A DNA stretch of 64,000 nt, taken from the NCBI GenBank assembly GCA_936450465.1, contig OW388298.1, positions 9,806,663-9,870,662 on the forward strand, written 5' to 3'. The notes below the pieces were generated by a model. That model had not been told where the DNA came from and searched no databases. It saw only the letters and a program-made list of their open reading frames with translations. Below, one piece after another: positions 35,455 to 46,463 of the stretch. Made by a program: the position numbers and the translations under genes. The first letter of the stretch is position 1, and every line of letters starts with the position of its first letter. Source of the DNA: Gibbula magus. Lineage: Eukaryota; Mollusca; Gastropoda; Trochida; Trochidae.

Positions 35455-35540
35455 TTAAGGAGGTTCCGTACCATTGTTTATACGCACATTGCCTTGCGCA
35501 TGTAACAGCGAGTAGAATGTAACTGCATTTGAAGTTATCT

Positions 35541-35659
35541 GGGCCCCTATTCTCGAAACGTTCGTAGCCTTAAGAATTCTTAACTTTGATCGTAGCCCAT
35601 GTGTTAAAAATGGGCCTAAGAAGTTCGTAGGGCAACGTACGTTTCGAGAATAAGGGCCC
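35541..35659. mobile_element. Palindromic MITE family B
   Basis: GGGCCCCTATTCTCGAAACG ... CGTTTCGAGAATAAGGGCCC, with arms continuing GTTCGTAG / CTTCGTAGGG. Second copy at 51029-51146. Confidence 0.85.
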
Positions 35660-35701
35660 TGCCCCTTAACTCTCGTCTAATTCTACCAGACGTCACGGTA
35701 T

Positions 35702-35908
35702 AACTTTAGAATTGGTTCGCCACCTATTAGGGTTTAGGTTTAGGGTAAGTATTAGGGTTTAGGGTTAGGGTTAGTATTAGGGTTTAGGGTTTAGTGTTAG
35801 TGTTAGTATTAGGGTTTAGGGTTAGTATTAGGGTTAGGGGTAGTGTTAGGTTTAGGGTTAGGGTTAATCTTTAGAATGTATTCAAGGTGGCGAACCAATT
35901 CTAAAGTT
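35702..35908. repeat. TTAGGG-like array inside a perfect 24-bp inverted repeat
   Basis: Arms at 35702-35725 and 35885-35908 are exact complements (core GAATTGGTTCGCCACCT). Between them are degenerate repeats of TTAGGG/TTTAGGG/TTAGTATTAGGG. The right arm ends about 10 bp before the first readable exon of the transposase gene. Confidence 0.9.
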
Positions 35909-35917
35909 GCTCCGAAG

Positions 35918-38900
35918 ATTCTCCCCTGTGTGTTGTCGAACTCGATGTATTGTGTAAGGAACTTTTCTGTTCAGATTGTTCCAGCCCACTTTTATTGCAG
36001 AACATCCAATCAGAAACCAGAATAGGACTTGCTAGTCTTCTTTATATTTTATGTGATTGTGGAATTCTGAATCGTGTCCCAACTGGGAAAAGCCACCGAA
36101 GTGACGAAGCTGGAAATCGCGGAGTACCGGTATATGATGTAAACACCAAAGCCGCTGCAGGTAAGAATAATTACTTGAAGTTTTTAACAGTAAGTTAAAA
36201 ATAATACAGTTTTTAAATTGACGTTATACTTTGAATACATTACATTAAATTAATCACGCATAAATAAAATCGCCAAGGAATGTGTAATTTTCATTATGTG
36301 TTTGTCCATGAATTGAAGTGGATACTGTTCTTACTTTTCGATTTGTACTTGGGCAAGTAAAAATTACGAGAAGATCTTGAAAATATAATTAGATCCATTA
36401 AAACAATGTATAATTTTCATATATTTATCGATGTGTGCAAGATCTGTTGATATCGTTGTCATGGGAAAAGTTGAGAGTTACTTCCCTTAGTTATCCAAGA
36501 CAAGCCGCCTGAACAGTCGCTCGGTAATGTTGACTAAATAGATTATAGATCAAAGTTTATCAAACGAGTCCAAAGCACCCTATGACACTTGCATTTTTGG
36601 AAGAAAACTTAGATCAACAAAATATCTTGCTTTTTAGGAGAGAACGTTTGTCGTCACGAACTTAGTGTAAACAAACAGGTATTATTGACATGATCGAAAA
36701 CCGGACTATTTTGCATTTCTTTGTAAAAACATATCCATGGCGCTTCGTACTCAAGTGTGTGGTATTTTCTACTGTGCATGTAAGAAAAGGAATTCTTTCA
36801 AATTAATCATTTCGTGAATTAAACTGGTGAATGTTTTTTTTGAATTTAATATCGTTTTAACAGTTCAGAAAGACTTGAAGGTTGTTTTTGGTATTTTATT
36901 TAATAATCCATTTGGCAGGTAAGGCATTAGCACGAATGAATGATAGATACATTATCTTTATTTAAAACCTATTGTTCAATTTATTTGTTAGTTTATTTGT
37001 GAATAGATAACAATGAAAAATGTCATATGACTCTTTTTAATTTTCTATCTACTTTCAATATTCTGAAAACTCAATTTGCAAATTTGGATGATATTATATT
37101 TTGATATATATGATATGCATGATTCATGATGAACATGAACAGTGTTCAATTCATTGAAAACATCAATATGCTTTCAGGAAATAGAAATTATATTATTTCA
37201 TTATGCCATTGTACTCACTTCAAATGTTTATTGATTGATTTTCTTGTTTGCAGCTATGTTACACTCTGGACTAGGTCACTCTCATGTTTCCAACTGGCTT
37301 GCTGCAATGAACATCCCACCCTTGTCTGATCGTACAATGAAGCGGAGGGAGAGAGAAATAGGACCCTTGATTGAAGAAGTTGCCCGTAATTCATGTCAGG
37401 TAAAGCAAAATACATGTAAAATTACTTCTTGCACTGCTGACAGAATAATATATACATATACTTTATATTGGCCATCAGTTTGTAAATTTTGACTATCTCT
37501 CTCTCTGTGTAGTCTTTGAGTTAATAAAATTTAATGTAATGCACATTATGCAAACAAAAATATTTTTCTTCAAAGATACTTATAATCTGAGTTCATGAAC
37601 TCATTTCAGTTATGTTAGATTTGGTGTGACAAAAATTAGGATTGTAAGATGAAGGACTTGATATACCATGTATGTATTTGGCTTAGAATTTGTCATGATT
37701 TACAGTCCATTCATGTTTCGTAATTTATTGTGCTGAACAGGAGTTTCTTCAGGAAGAGGTTAAACTTGCCCAAGAAACCTCAACAGATTCTCATGTTGCT
37801 CCAAGCACACAGAATCAACCAGTACAACTAACTGCAAGTTATGACATGGGCTGGCAGCGACGGAGTACTGGGAGAATGTACAACTCAAAATCAGGTAAAT
37901 CTATCAGGAGTCAATTTTAACTGACCGAAAAATACACATTTAATGTAAGACCAATTTAAATAAAAAGGTTGATATGGTATCAAAAAGATAATAGAAGCAA
38001 GTTCACAACCACATTTTCAATGTTATTTAGTGTTTGGAATCGCTTGTGATTTCGTAATCGATCATCAGTTACAATCCGATTGACTAAACTGATCAATCAT
38101 TGATTTATGATTGAATGGATCATAAAAAATGAAAAATTTCAAAAAATGATATTAAAAAAGACAAAATGTATTTGAACTGTTTCAGATGTCCAGTTGCATG
38201 TATCAGCTAGAGAGATAGAAATAAAACATTGTCTTCTTATCATTTAATATGAACACTTCAACAGTATTGTCTATTGATTACTGAAAGTCAAAATGACAAC
38301 AAAACAAATAGCTATGGTCATATACTTTACAGTGTAAAACACAATGCTCAATACCAGATAGTGACAGAAGATAGTGTCTCGTAATTGAAATCAATTTGTT
38401 TTGGTAATTTTGTTTCTGTTTTCAAACATTGTTTGATTATGTAATCAATATGTATACATGTAAGTATAATGACAAAGTTTGATATCCTTGATCAATTGAT
38501 TTATTCCAATGTTTTCATTTAGGTCATGGATGTTTGATTGGACAGAATACTGGCAACATCATTGCCTACGGCTCAAGAAAAAGTACATGCAGGATGTGTG
38601 AAAATGCAAGCAAGAATAATGTCACTGTGGCAAAGCATGACTGCAGGTATGATTTAGTTTTAGCTCATTCTGTAGTCCTTTATAAAACCAAATCCTTGAT
38701 ACCCATTTTCATTTTCTTCTCCAGAAGAAAAAGGCCAAGACAGATTACTTATCTCCTAAATCTCGTGTACTGACTCTTTGATTAGTGAGGATAAGAATTA
38801 TGTCTCCCCCGGGGCGGGATATCGCAGTGGTTAGCGCGTTCGGCTTTGGATCAAGAGGTCCGGGGTTCGAATCCCGCCAGGGGCACGGCAATTTTGTCTG

Positions 38901-41777
38901 CAGTAGAGAACTGTTCTACACGCAGTAAGGTTTGGGTGCAATGCTACACTGAATTTCAGAGTAGTACCACCCATGGTTCTCTAGTTCCAGCCGTTGCTCG
39001 CAGGTTTCACCGCAATGCATAGCCACATGGCGTTGCGGGCTTTCTCCCTGCCGTAATACTAGCAGCCGCGATATAAGTGAAATACTCTTGAAAGCGGCGT
39101 TAAACCCCAACTCACCTCACCTCACCTATGTCTCCCCCTGAAGGAGGTTACAGATTTTTTTAAATTTAACAATTTTGACTTGGTCTTTTTCAAGGGTAGT
39201 GTTCGTTTCCCGAGCAGATCTCTAAAACTATGTGACCAATCATCACCAAACTTGGTCCGTCCATCTGTCTGTCCGTCTGTCTGTGATCACATTGTTTCCG
39301 GAGCAGAACTCGAAAACCGTTACAGCTAGCTCAATGAAACTTTCTGGAAATTTTTATTTTTGCGGTTTCCATAGAAACGCAACTTAGAATTGTGATTCCG
39401 AAGCAGAACTCGAAAACAGTTAGGCCGAGCTTAATGAAACCTGGTATGTTGACTAATAATCACATGTAGTTATGCCTTTTGGGGTTTTCAACTTTCTGGA
39501 ATTTATTTCTGCAGTTTCCATGGAAACGCAACTTAGAAATGTGTTTCCAAAACAGAACTCTAAAACAGTTAGGCCTAACTTAATGAAACTTGGTATTTTG
39601 ACTGATCATTGCATGTAGTTGTGCCTTTTGGGAATTTCAACTTCCTGGATTTTATAATTTTTCCAGTTTCAATGAAAACGCAACTCAGAATTGGTTTTCC
39701 AGAGCAGAATTTGAAAACCATCAGGGCTAATTCAGTGAAACTTATTACAAATGTGCCTTTTGGTGTTTTCACATTGCAGTGAGTTTGAACTCAATGACAT
39801 AACATTACCATACTTTCTAAATTGTGTCTCGCGAAGGAGTGAAGATGTTACTTATTAATAAGACTTAGCGGTGGTTTATCATAGTCTTGTGTTGGTTATA
39901 AAAAGTCAAACAATAAGAATTAACGTATATGTGCTTCAATTTTAATAAAAGTACAACTGTTTACTCAAGTATCATACACCTTTACTCAATCTTTATTAAT
40001 GTTACTATTTGAATTGTTTTAGAGAAAGTTGGAAGCAGGGGTTTGTTAGCTCTGCTTGCTGCTTCACTGGTTATTAAAAGTAATTATATCTACTTGTATT
40101 TTCAGATATAACTGGTCTGGGAGTGCTGAATCCATGGAGTCAAGTTTGGGTGTAGAACTTCTTCAAGAAACTTCTAAACCAGATTCTTGTGTCAAATATA
40201 TCATCATGGATGATGATACTACAACGCTGTCACACTTGAGACAAGAATATGATCCTGATATCATAAAATGGAGTGACATCAATCATTCAAAGAAAAGGTT
40301 GAATAATCAGTTATACAAACTGGCTAAGACACACAGAAAACTAACAGGAAAAGTGATATCTTATCTGAAGAAATGTTATTCGTATGTTTTGAATCAAAAT
40401 AAGAATAATGTGGAGGCTGTCAGAAGTGGACTGCGATCTATCACTCCTCATGTGTTTGGAGATCATACGGACTGTGGATCATGGTGTGGGTTCTTGTCAA
40501 AAGGAGCAGCATATAAGTACAGCTCTTTACCACGAGGCCAGTGTTTGGAAGGAGACCAGTTCAGAGATGATTTGAAGGCTGTTTTTGAGATTCATGCTCT
40601 GAATGCAGATAGGTTAGCGCCTTTGGGAAGTACAAAAGCAAATGAGTCTTTCAACAATGTAGTGGCAAGTAAGGCTCCAAAAAGTCGTCACTATTCAAGT
40701 TCAGAAAGTTTGGATTTTAGGATTGGTGCAGCTGTTTCCCAGAAGAACCTTGGTCCAGCTTACCTCATGTCTGTCTACAAAAAGAATCATATTTCACCAG
40801 GACAGGCCCTGGCAAGAAAAGCAAAGGCACTCCAGAGAAAGGCATCAAAGAGAAAAGCAAATTCATTGACGAAAAGTTTCAAGAGGAGGAGAGTACAGTT
40901 GGCGGAGACAAGGTGCAAGTTCACAGAAGAGCATGAAGTCCGAGAAGGTCAAACATATGAGACTTGTATTGGATCAACAGATGAACATGATGTTATCAAG
41001 ATTCCTGACCCAGAAGTGCTACATGTAAGCCAGCCACTGAGTATCAAAACAGAATGCAAACTGATTATGTTTGATCTTGAAACCAGTTCAACTGAGTGGG
41101 ATACAGACATTTGTCAAATCAGTGCTGTGGTAGATGAAACCAATGTTTTTAATAAGTATGTTCTTCCATGTAAACCAATCAGTCATTTTGCATCTCAAGT
41201 TACTAAACTCACTGTTCATGAAAACACTTTATTGCACAAAGGCATTCCGGTTGAGACTGTGTCATTACCTTCTGCATTGAAAGCTTTTATTGCATGGATG
41301 AGATCATTCAATGCTCCTATCATTCTTGTTGGGCATAACTCAAAGGCTTTTGATTCTACCCACCTTTGCAGAGTTGCACAATCATGTGACCTATTGTCAG
41401 AGTTGTCAGATGTTGTACATGGTTTCATCGACACCCTCCCACATTTCAGGAAGTGCTATCCATCATTAACTTGTCACAAAGAAGAATTCTTAGTGGAAAC
41501 ATTGCTTGGGAAACAATTTGATGCCCACAATGCCTTGGCTGATTGTCTTGCTCTTCGTGAACTAGTCAACTTGAATGACAAAGATATTTTTCAGCATAGC
41601 TTTGAAATGCAGTGGGCAGTTGCACACATGCAGTATTTAAAGAGAAAACATGAAAATATCAAAAGTTTTTCTGCTGTCATAAGGAGAAAATTCATATCGA
41701 AACCAATGGCAGAAAAGTGTGCTGCATCAGGTTTAGAACTGTGCAAACCTCAAACTTGCCTACCAACGGAAAGGTGA
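35918..41777 (+). CDS. Mutator-like transposase fused to DEDDh exonuclease (spliced, C-terminus frameshifted)
   Basis: Exons: about 35918-36160, 37254-37399, 37741-37894, 38523-38646, 40106-41777. GT/AG sites are good and phases 1,0,1,2 match. The 5' end is uncertain: an in-frame stop at 35902 forces an acceptor after it. The N-terminal part has paired cysteines (CKELFCSDC, CDCGIL) and YDVNTKAAA; next GLGHSHVSNWLAAMNIP; then CRMC; then NWSGSAESMESSLGVELLQ, the acidic DDDTTT and a FGDHTDCGSWC metal-site-like motif, together typical of the invertebrate 'Mutator-like transposase' family. The C-terminal third is a DEDDh exonuclease: FDLETSS (D,E), GHNSKAFD (D), HNALAD (H,D). A family-like tail continues in the +1 frame to a TGA at 41890, so a one-base slip near 41745 removes about 45 native residues. 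Role: transposition of its host element (inferred); the exonuclease role is unknown. Confidence 0.75.
38811..39126 (+). mobile_element. tRNA-derived SINE, full-length
   Basis: A box around GTGGTTAGCGCGTTCGG, B box GGGTTCGAATCCCGCC, body, and a CTCACCTCACCTCACC tail. A 12-bp target duplication TATGTCTCCCCC lies at 38799-38810 and 39127-39138. It sits in the last intron of the transposase/exonuclease gene. Confidence 0.93.
39270..39780. repeat. Diverged ~150-bp tandem repeat
   Basis: Blocks with TTTCCATGGAAACGCAACTT, GAGCAGAACTC and AAAACAGTTAGGC recur at about 39363, 39513 and 39664. Intronic and non-coding. Confidence 0.75.
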
Positions 41778-42600
41778 AAATGGGCTACGAGCTGTGCTTT
41801 CAGAAAAAACAAGTGCTGGAATTCGTGTCACGAACAGGACAAATGTCATTGATAATTTAGTGACATATTTTGAACAACTGGCACTGTCCTGAGAAGATTT
41901 TTTCACGTAGAATGTGTACAAATGTCTTCATAAAACTGTTCATGTATATTGAATATGTGCCTTTGACTTTCCACAACTTGCATCAAATGTATCAAGCAAT
42001 GTAGTTCTGCCTTTTGACTATTGATGACTTTGTGCCAAATAAGTGAATATTGTACATATATGGAGGAAATATGTTTGGATTTTGACTTGATGAGATATTC
42101 CATCCCAGACCAGTGCTTGACAACTATTGATTAGATTATGATGAAACTTTGTTCATGTTTCAAGCAAGCAATGTAGTTCTGCCTTTTGACTATTGATGAC
42201 TTTGTGCCAAATAAGTGAATTTTGTATTTATGGAAATATGTTTGGATTTTGACTAATGTGATGATTTTACTTTGACTTATGATGATTGATATATCCTTGG
42301 ACAAAGATAATGTTGAACCACCGAAAAGGTACAGTTTGTGTTCGAGCAATTTTTTGGGTTTGAGTGAGTTTCATAGAACTTTACTATCATTGAGTTTTTT
42401 AAACATAGAGTTTGCTAATTGAAATGTAAAGTGGAGATTTTATGAAACAAATCAAGTTGTATTTAGGAAATTGGGAATATCTGCGTTTCTGCTTATAATG
42501 CTCAAATATTTTGAAAAAATGGTTTGAATATATTCAAAATGTTGAGTTGAATTGGCTTATTTTTTTGTGTTTAGAAGCATATCAATATATAGAGGATATT

Positions 42601-42745
42601 TGTCTTTTCTTGACTAATACCATGTTTATCTCATCGAGTGAGGTAGAAATGTTATATTTTCACGAGTGGCGCAGCCACGAGTGATAATATATAACTTTTC
42701 TACCTCACGAGATGAGATAAACATGGTATTTGTCAAGAAAAGACA
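42601..42745. repeat. Long hairpin repeat
   Basis: TGTCTTTTCTTGAC...ACCATGTTTATCTCAT...GAGGTAGAAA pairs with TTTCTACCTC...ATGAGATAAACATGGT...GTCAAGAAAAGACA. The loop is around CACGAGTGGCGCAGCCACGA. A partial relative lies at 5847-6030. Confidence 0.85.
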
Positions 42746-43349
42746 ATTTTTCTATTTATTATATGACCAAATCCTTGCATATTCACCGAAATCGACTCGT
42801 ATTTACATTAAGTTGGCTCTAGATTGAGCCTGTCGCCTCAGCAACCATGTGACGTCATGAACGTGTCATGACGTCGGAGCATTGTTTGATGACGTCAGGT
42901 CATTGTTATATCAGTCACTAGTGACTGATAACACGTTCCATTGTTATTTTCACTAGTGACTGATAACACGGTTTATTTTCATTGATAGATCCCGGTATTT
43001 CACCTGCAATCATATAATAAATCATATTAAGTTATGATATTGCAGCATACAATTTGATATTTTTTTTATAACCTATAATAATGATTGTTTTTGTAATTTC
43101 ATATGGCAACTGCAGGAGTTATCTCCCTTTATACTGAAAATTTCACATATAATAGTTTTTGACATTTTTTTCAAAAAGTAACCTGGATACATATTGTTTT
43201 TTGGTGTTAATTATGTTCCTTGATATTATTGCTATCAACTGATGAATTTTCCTGCTATTCTTAAGATTATTTGACATGAAAATTTTATTTTGTTTGGATA
43301 TTTGAAATTTGAAAAAAAATAATTTGTTTTTAAAAATGTTCAAATTTTT

Positions 43350-43545
43350 AATACTTACCCTACTTTTACTAGTGCATATTACCTATATGATCCGATGAAG
43401 GATTGAAAACGTGACTGAGACAGGATCCTAACGTAACTGTAGTGAAGTGTAGACAGACTGGCTCTAGGGCACGTCACTACCCGGAAGTGTAGTGCAATCC
43501 ACACATAGCTGCGCGCGCAGTGATATGAAACCCTCACATTTCCTA
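43350..43545. repeat. DIRS left inverted terminal repeat
   Basis: AATACTTACCCTACTTTTAC ... ATGAAACCCTCACATTTCCTA, the exact reverse complement of 49811-50006. Contains the palindrome GCTGCGCGCGCAG. Probably includes the element promoter. Confidence 0.95.
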
Positions 43546-44420
43546 TATCGCTCGATACGACGGACGTGTTTTCTGAGACAGAAATTTATTTGACTGCTTA
43601 TTTTGCTTCCTAAACCGTGTGGTTTAGCTATTGGTATGTCTTTCCCCTATTCTTGTATTGTGAAGTGTAACATGCGTAGTTTCACCTACCTCGTCGTAGA
43701 AATTTTTTCTTCATCCTTCGAGAAAGTTGTTTTTCTTCGCTCATGTCGCCATTTGCATTGGTTTTCGTGAGCAATTTGACTTCTATTTTCATGCTACGCA
43801 GCTTACTGTACCGTTTTATCGTGTTTTCTAACACTTTTACGCGTTTTGGTAGCTATTTTCGTTGTTTTTTCTTCGGAGCACGTTTTCGTTCGCCATTCAA
43901 AATGGCGGCCTCCTTCGTCTTGCTCGATTTGTTGTGATGACGTCACGACTTGTTGTTTACCGTTTTGGTTTGTTTTTTTTTATCCATATTCTTGGATAAT
44001 ATTGCTTGTTGTTTACATTGTGTACCTTTAGTGTAAAATTTGGCTATTTATATTCGCTAATTTTACATTGTAAACTTTTTCTTGTTGAAAGTTTCATTTG
44101 TGTTTACATTCCATGTGTATGAACTTTGACCACAGCGGTTATCTCCCTTTTAACCTTGGGTCTGTGTAGTTCGTATTCTATCTTGTTTTGTGTTTACTTC
44201 AATTGTTTCTTTCTTCATGGGAATTTAAAATTTTTGGTATTAAAATTTCTTTGTAAATTTTTCTTTACCAATCTTTGTAATTTTCATGCTTGATTTAAGC
44301 ATTCTTTACTCAACCATTCTGATGTTAAAGTATGTATTTTAACATGTGTTGGTGGTTTTGTTTGCTTGATTGTTTATGTTCACTGTTTCTTCTTTTTGTT
44401 GACAGTGAATTTTCTCTTGC

Positions 44421-46463
44421 ATGCCGCGTGTCTTCTGTGTGGCCTGCAAATCGTCCAAATCGGCTAAGGACCCACACCCCCTTTGCCCGGACTGCCTGGT
44501 GGTCTCACCTTGCGAGTGGACATCTCGTTGTCAGCATTGCTGTCATCTTTCGGCATCTGACTTCAAGGCGTACGCAGTCGCTAGGAGGAAAAGGTTCACT
44601 CAGAGACGGTGTAGAATGGCCTCTTCGGACTTGGACCAGGACACGTTGGTCATCTCTGAACCAGTCGACGGCCTATCACCAGCGAGGGATCACCCACGGG
44701 ATGCGTTTCCCTCTACTGGAGAGTCGGGTTCGTCGAAACCTAAGGCCAAGCGTGTACCCAAGGAACACCTGGACAACGCTATCAACCCGGGTGCTCCGCC
44801 CATCGCGCCTCAGTCCTCTGACCTCGATCTTGACTCGGCCGAGTCCCGGCGCCTGGAAGACCAACAGCGCCTTGGCGAGCGTCAGCGCCTGGAGCTCGAG
44901 GTTCAAAGGGAAGAAGAAAGATATCAACGATCTTTAAGGGACCTCGAGCGTCTGGAGGATGACAGGCGCCTGTCAGAACTCAGGGAGACTAGGAGGCGCC
45001 AGGAGGAGCGCCGGCTCGACCTGAAGCGACAGGAAGAGCACCGAAAGGAGATTGAGCGCCAGGATAACATTCGGCGCTCAGTAGATTCCCAGCGCCGGGA
45101 AGTTGAACGCCAGCGCCAGGAGGAGGAGCGCCAGCGTGTTCAGTTGGATGAGGAGCGCCGTTTTCGGGAGGAGGAGCGCCTGCGCCTCAAGAATCTAGAA
45201 GAGAAGCGCTTCAGGAACTGGGAGCGCCAGCGCCAGGAGGATGAGCGCCGGCACCAGGAAGAGCAGCGCCGATCTCTTAGAGATTCTGAGGAACCCTCTC
45301 ATGACGAGCGCCCAGCCAAGGTGCGTCAGCTCTCGAGGGATAGAGCACACAGAGAGCGGGACCAGGATGTTAGTGACTCTCCACGCCGGGACAGATCCTC
45401 TGTGAGGTCCCACTCCAACGACAGGTACCTTTCACGAGAGAGGGAGGGTCCCTCTGTGGAAGGTTCACCACGACACTCGCTCTCTATTGTCGACGACAGG
45501 TCTCTCGCCCCTCTCTCACCTTCGAAGTCAGTGGACTCTAAGGATCCCCAGAAGACACATCTACCGATGGGAGAGGTGTATACGTGGATCGCTGACAGAC
45601 TGGTGGACTGCCCCTCTCCGGGTTCGGAGCAGGATACTGCACTGGCTGTTTGGAGTGAGCCTGAGCTGCTCATTCCCCCACATCCGTTGGTTCTCGACAC
45701 CATCGAGTCTCTGGACGAGGAGTTCCAAAAGTTGTCGATCAATCCCACTTTTCGTCCAGCCAAGAACTCCACTACGTCTTTCAAGGTCCACTCTTTGCAG
45801 ACGTATGATCAGGGGTCCCCACAAGATGACTCATGTTCAAGACTCTCGGATGCGCCGCAAGGAGTGTATAAGGTCCAGGACACCAGGATGTTGGCGATTG
45901 AGAGGGAGCTCAAACGCACTTTGAGGCCGTTGTCAGTGTTGGCCTCTGCCACGGATGCTTTGGCACAGGATCTGTTGGAAGACAATCCCTCCAGACTAGA
46001 GCACTTATCCACGATGTACAGGTGGCAGTACAACACGCTCTCTGTCATCATGGACCATATCCGTTCGGCTTGGGCCACTACTGTCCTCATCCGCAGGAAT
46101 GGTCTCCTTGCCCCGTGCGCCTGGGAGGAGGAGTTCAAGAAGACCCTCATCAGAGCTCCTCTCTCTACTCCGATGTTGTTTGCGGACAAGATCCCGACAG
46201 TGTACAAGGAGCATGCCGCTATGGCTCAATCGGACTTTACATTTCGAGCCATCAAGTCACTGTCGTCATCTCTCGGTCCCAGGAACTCGAGAGTTACCCA
46301 GGTGTACGAGGCACGACGCAACGTGGTCAAGAACGCTACTCGTGGAGGACGTGGTGGAGGTCGTGGCAAGTTCAGCAGAGGAGGCTACACCTCCCAGAAA
46401 CCTCGCCCAGAGTTTGACCAGTCCAAGGTACCAAAGACTCCAGCCTACAAGAAACGCCGCTGA
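44421..46463 (+). CDS. DIRS gag-like ORF1 protein, 680 aa
   Basis: Starts MPRVFCVACKSSKSAK. N-terminus has clustered Cys/His (CVAC, CPDC, CQHCCH), a possible zinc-binding module. Residues about 140-300 form a highly charged Glu/Arg-rich coiled coil with repeated (Q/E)EERRQR patterns. A Ser/Asp/Arg region follows. The C-terminus has an RGG-type box (RGGRGGGRGKFSRGG) suited to RNA binding. The layout fits DIRS/Ngaro ORF1 capsid-like proteins, though sequence conservation in that group is low. It overlaps the RT frame by about 360 nt. The GAGCGCC codons of the coiled coil form a DNA-level repeat. Confidence 0.85.
   Translation: MPRVFCVACKSSKSAKDPHPLCPDCLVVSPCEWTSRCQHCCHLSASDFKAYAVARRKRFTQRRCRMASSDLDQDTLVISEPVDGLSPARDHPRDAFPSTGESGSSKPKAKRVPKEHLDNAINPGAPPIAPQSSDLDLDSAESRRLEDQQRLGERQRLELEVQREEERYQRSLRDLERLEDDRRLSELRETRRRQEERRLDLKRQEEHRKEIERQDNIRRSVDSQRREVERQRQEEERQRVQLDEERRFREEERLRLKNLEEKRFRNWERQRQEDERRHQEEQRRSLRDSEEPSHDERPAKVRQLSRDRAHRERDQDVSDSPRRDRSSVRSHSNDRYLSREREGPSVEGSPRHSLSIVDDRSLAPLSPSKSVDSKDPQKTHLPMGEVYTWIADRLVDCPSPGSEQDTALAVWSEPELLIPPHPLVLDTIESLDEEFQKLSINPTFRPAKNSTTSFKVHSLQTYDQGSPQDDSCSRLSDAPQGVYKVQDTRMLAIERELKRTLRPLSVLASATDALAQDLLEDNPSRLEHLSTMYRWQYNTLSVIMDHIRSAWATTVLIRRNGLLAPCAWEEEFKKTLIRAPLSTPMLFADKIPTVYKEHAAMAQSDFTFRAIKSLSSSLGPRNSRVTQVYEARRNVVKNATRGGRGGGRGKFSRGGYTSQKPRPEFDQSKVPKTPAYKKRR

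Noticed and set aside
35726..35884. Chromosome end (telomere)
   Set aside because: The array is degenerate, about 160 bp, internal, and enclosed by an inverted repeat.
38811..38890. Functional tRNA gene
   Set aside because: The A and B boxes are the head of a SINE with body, tail and target-site duplication.
44332..44937. 201-codon plus-strand frame beginning upstream of the gag-like gene
   Set aside because: Overlaps the gag-like frame; the zinc-finger and coiled-coil features are only in the 44421 frame.
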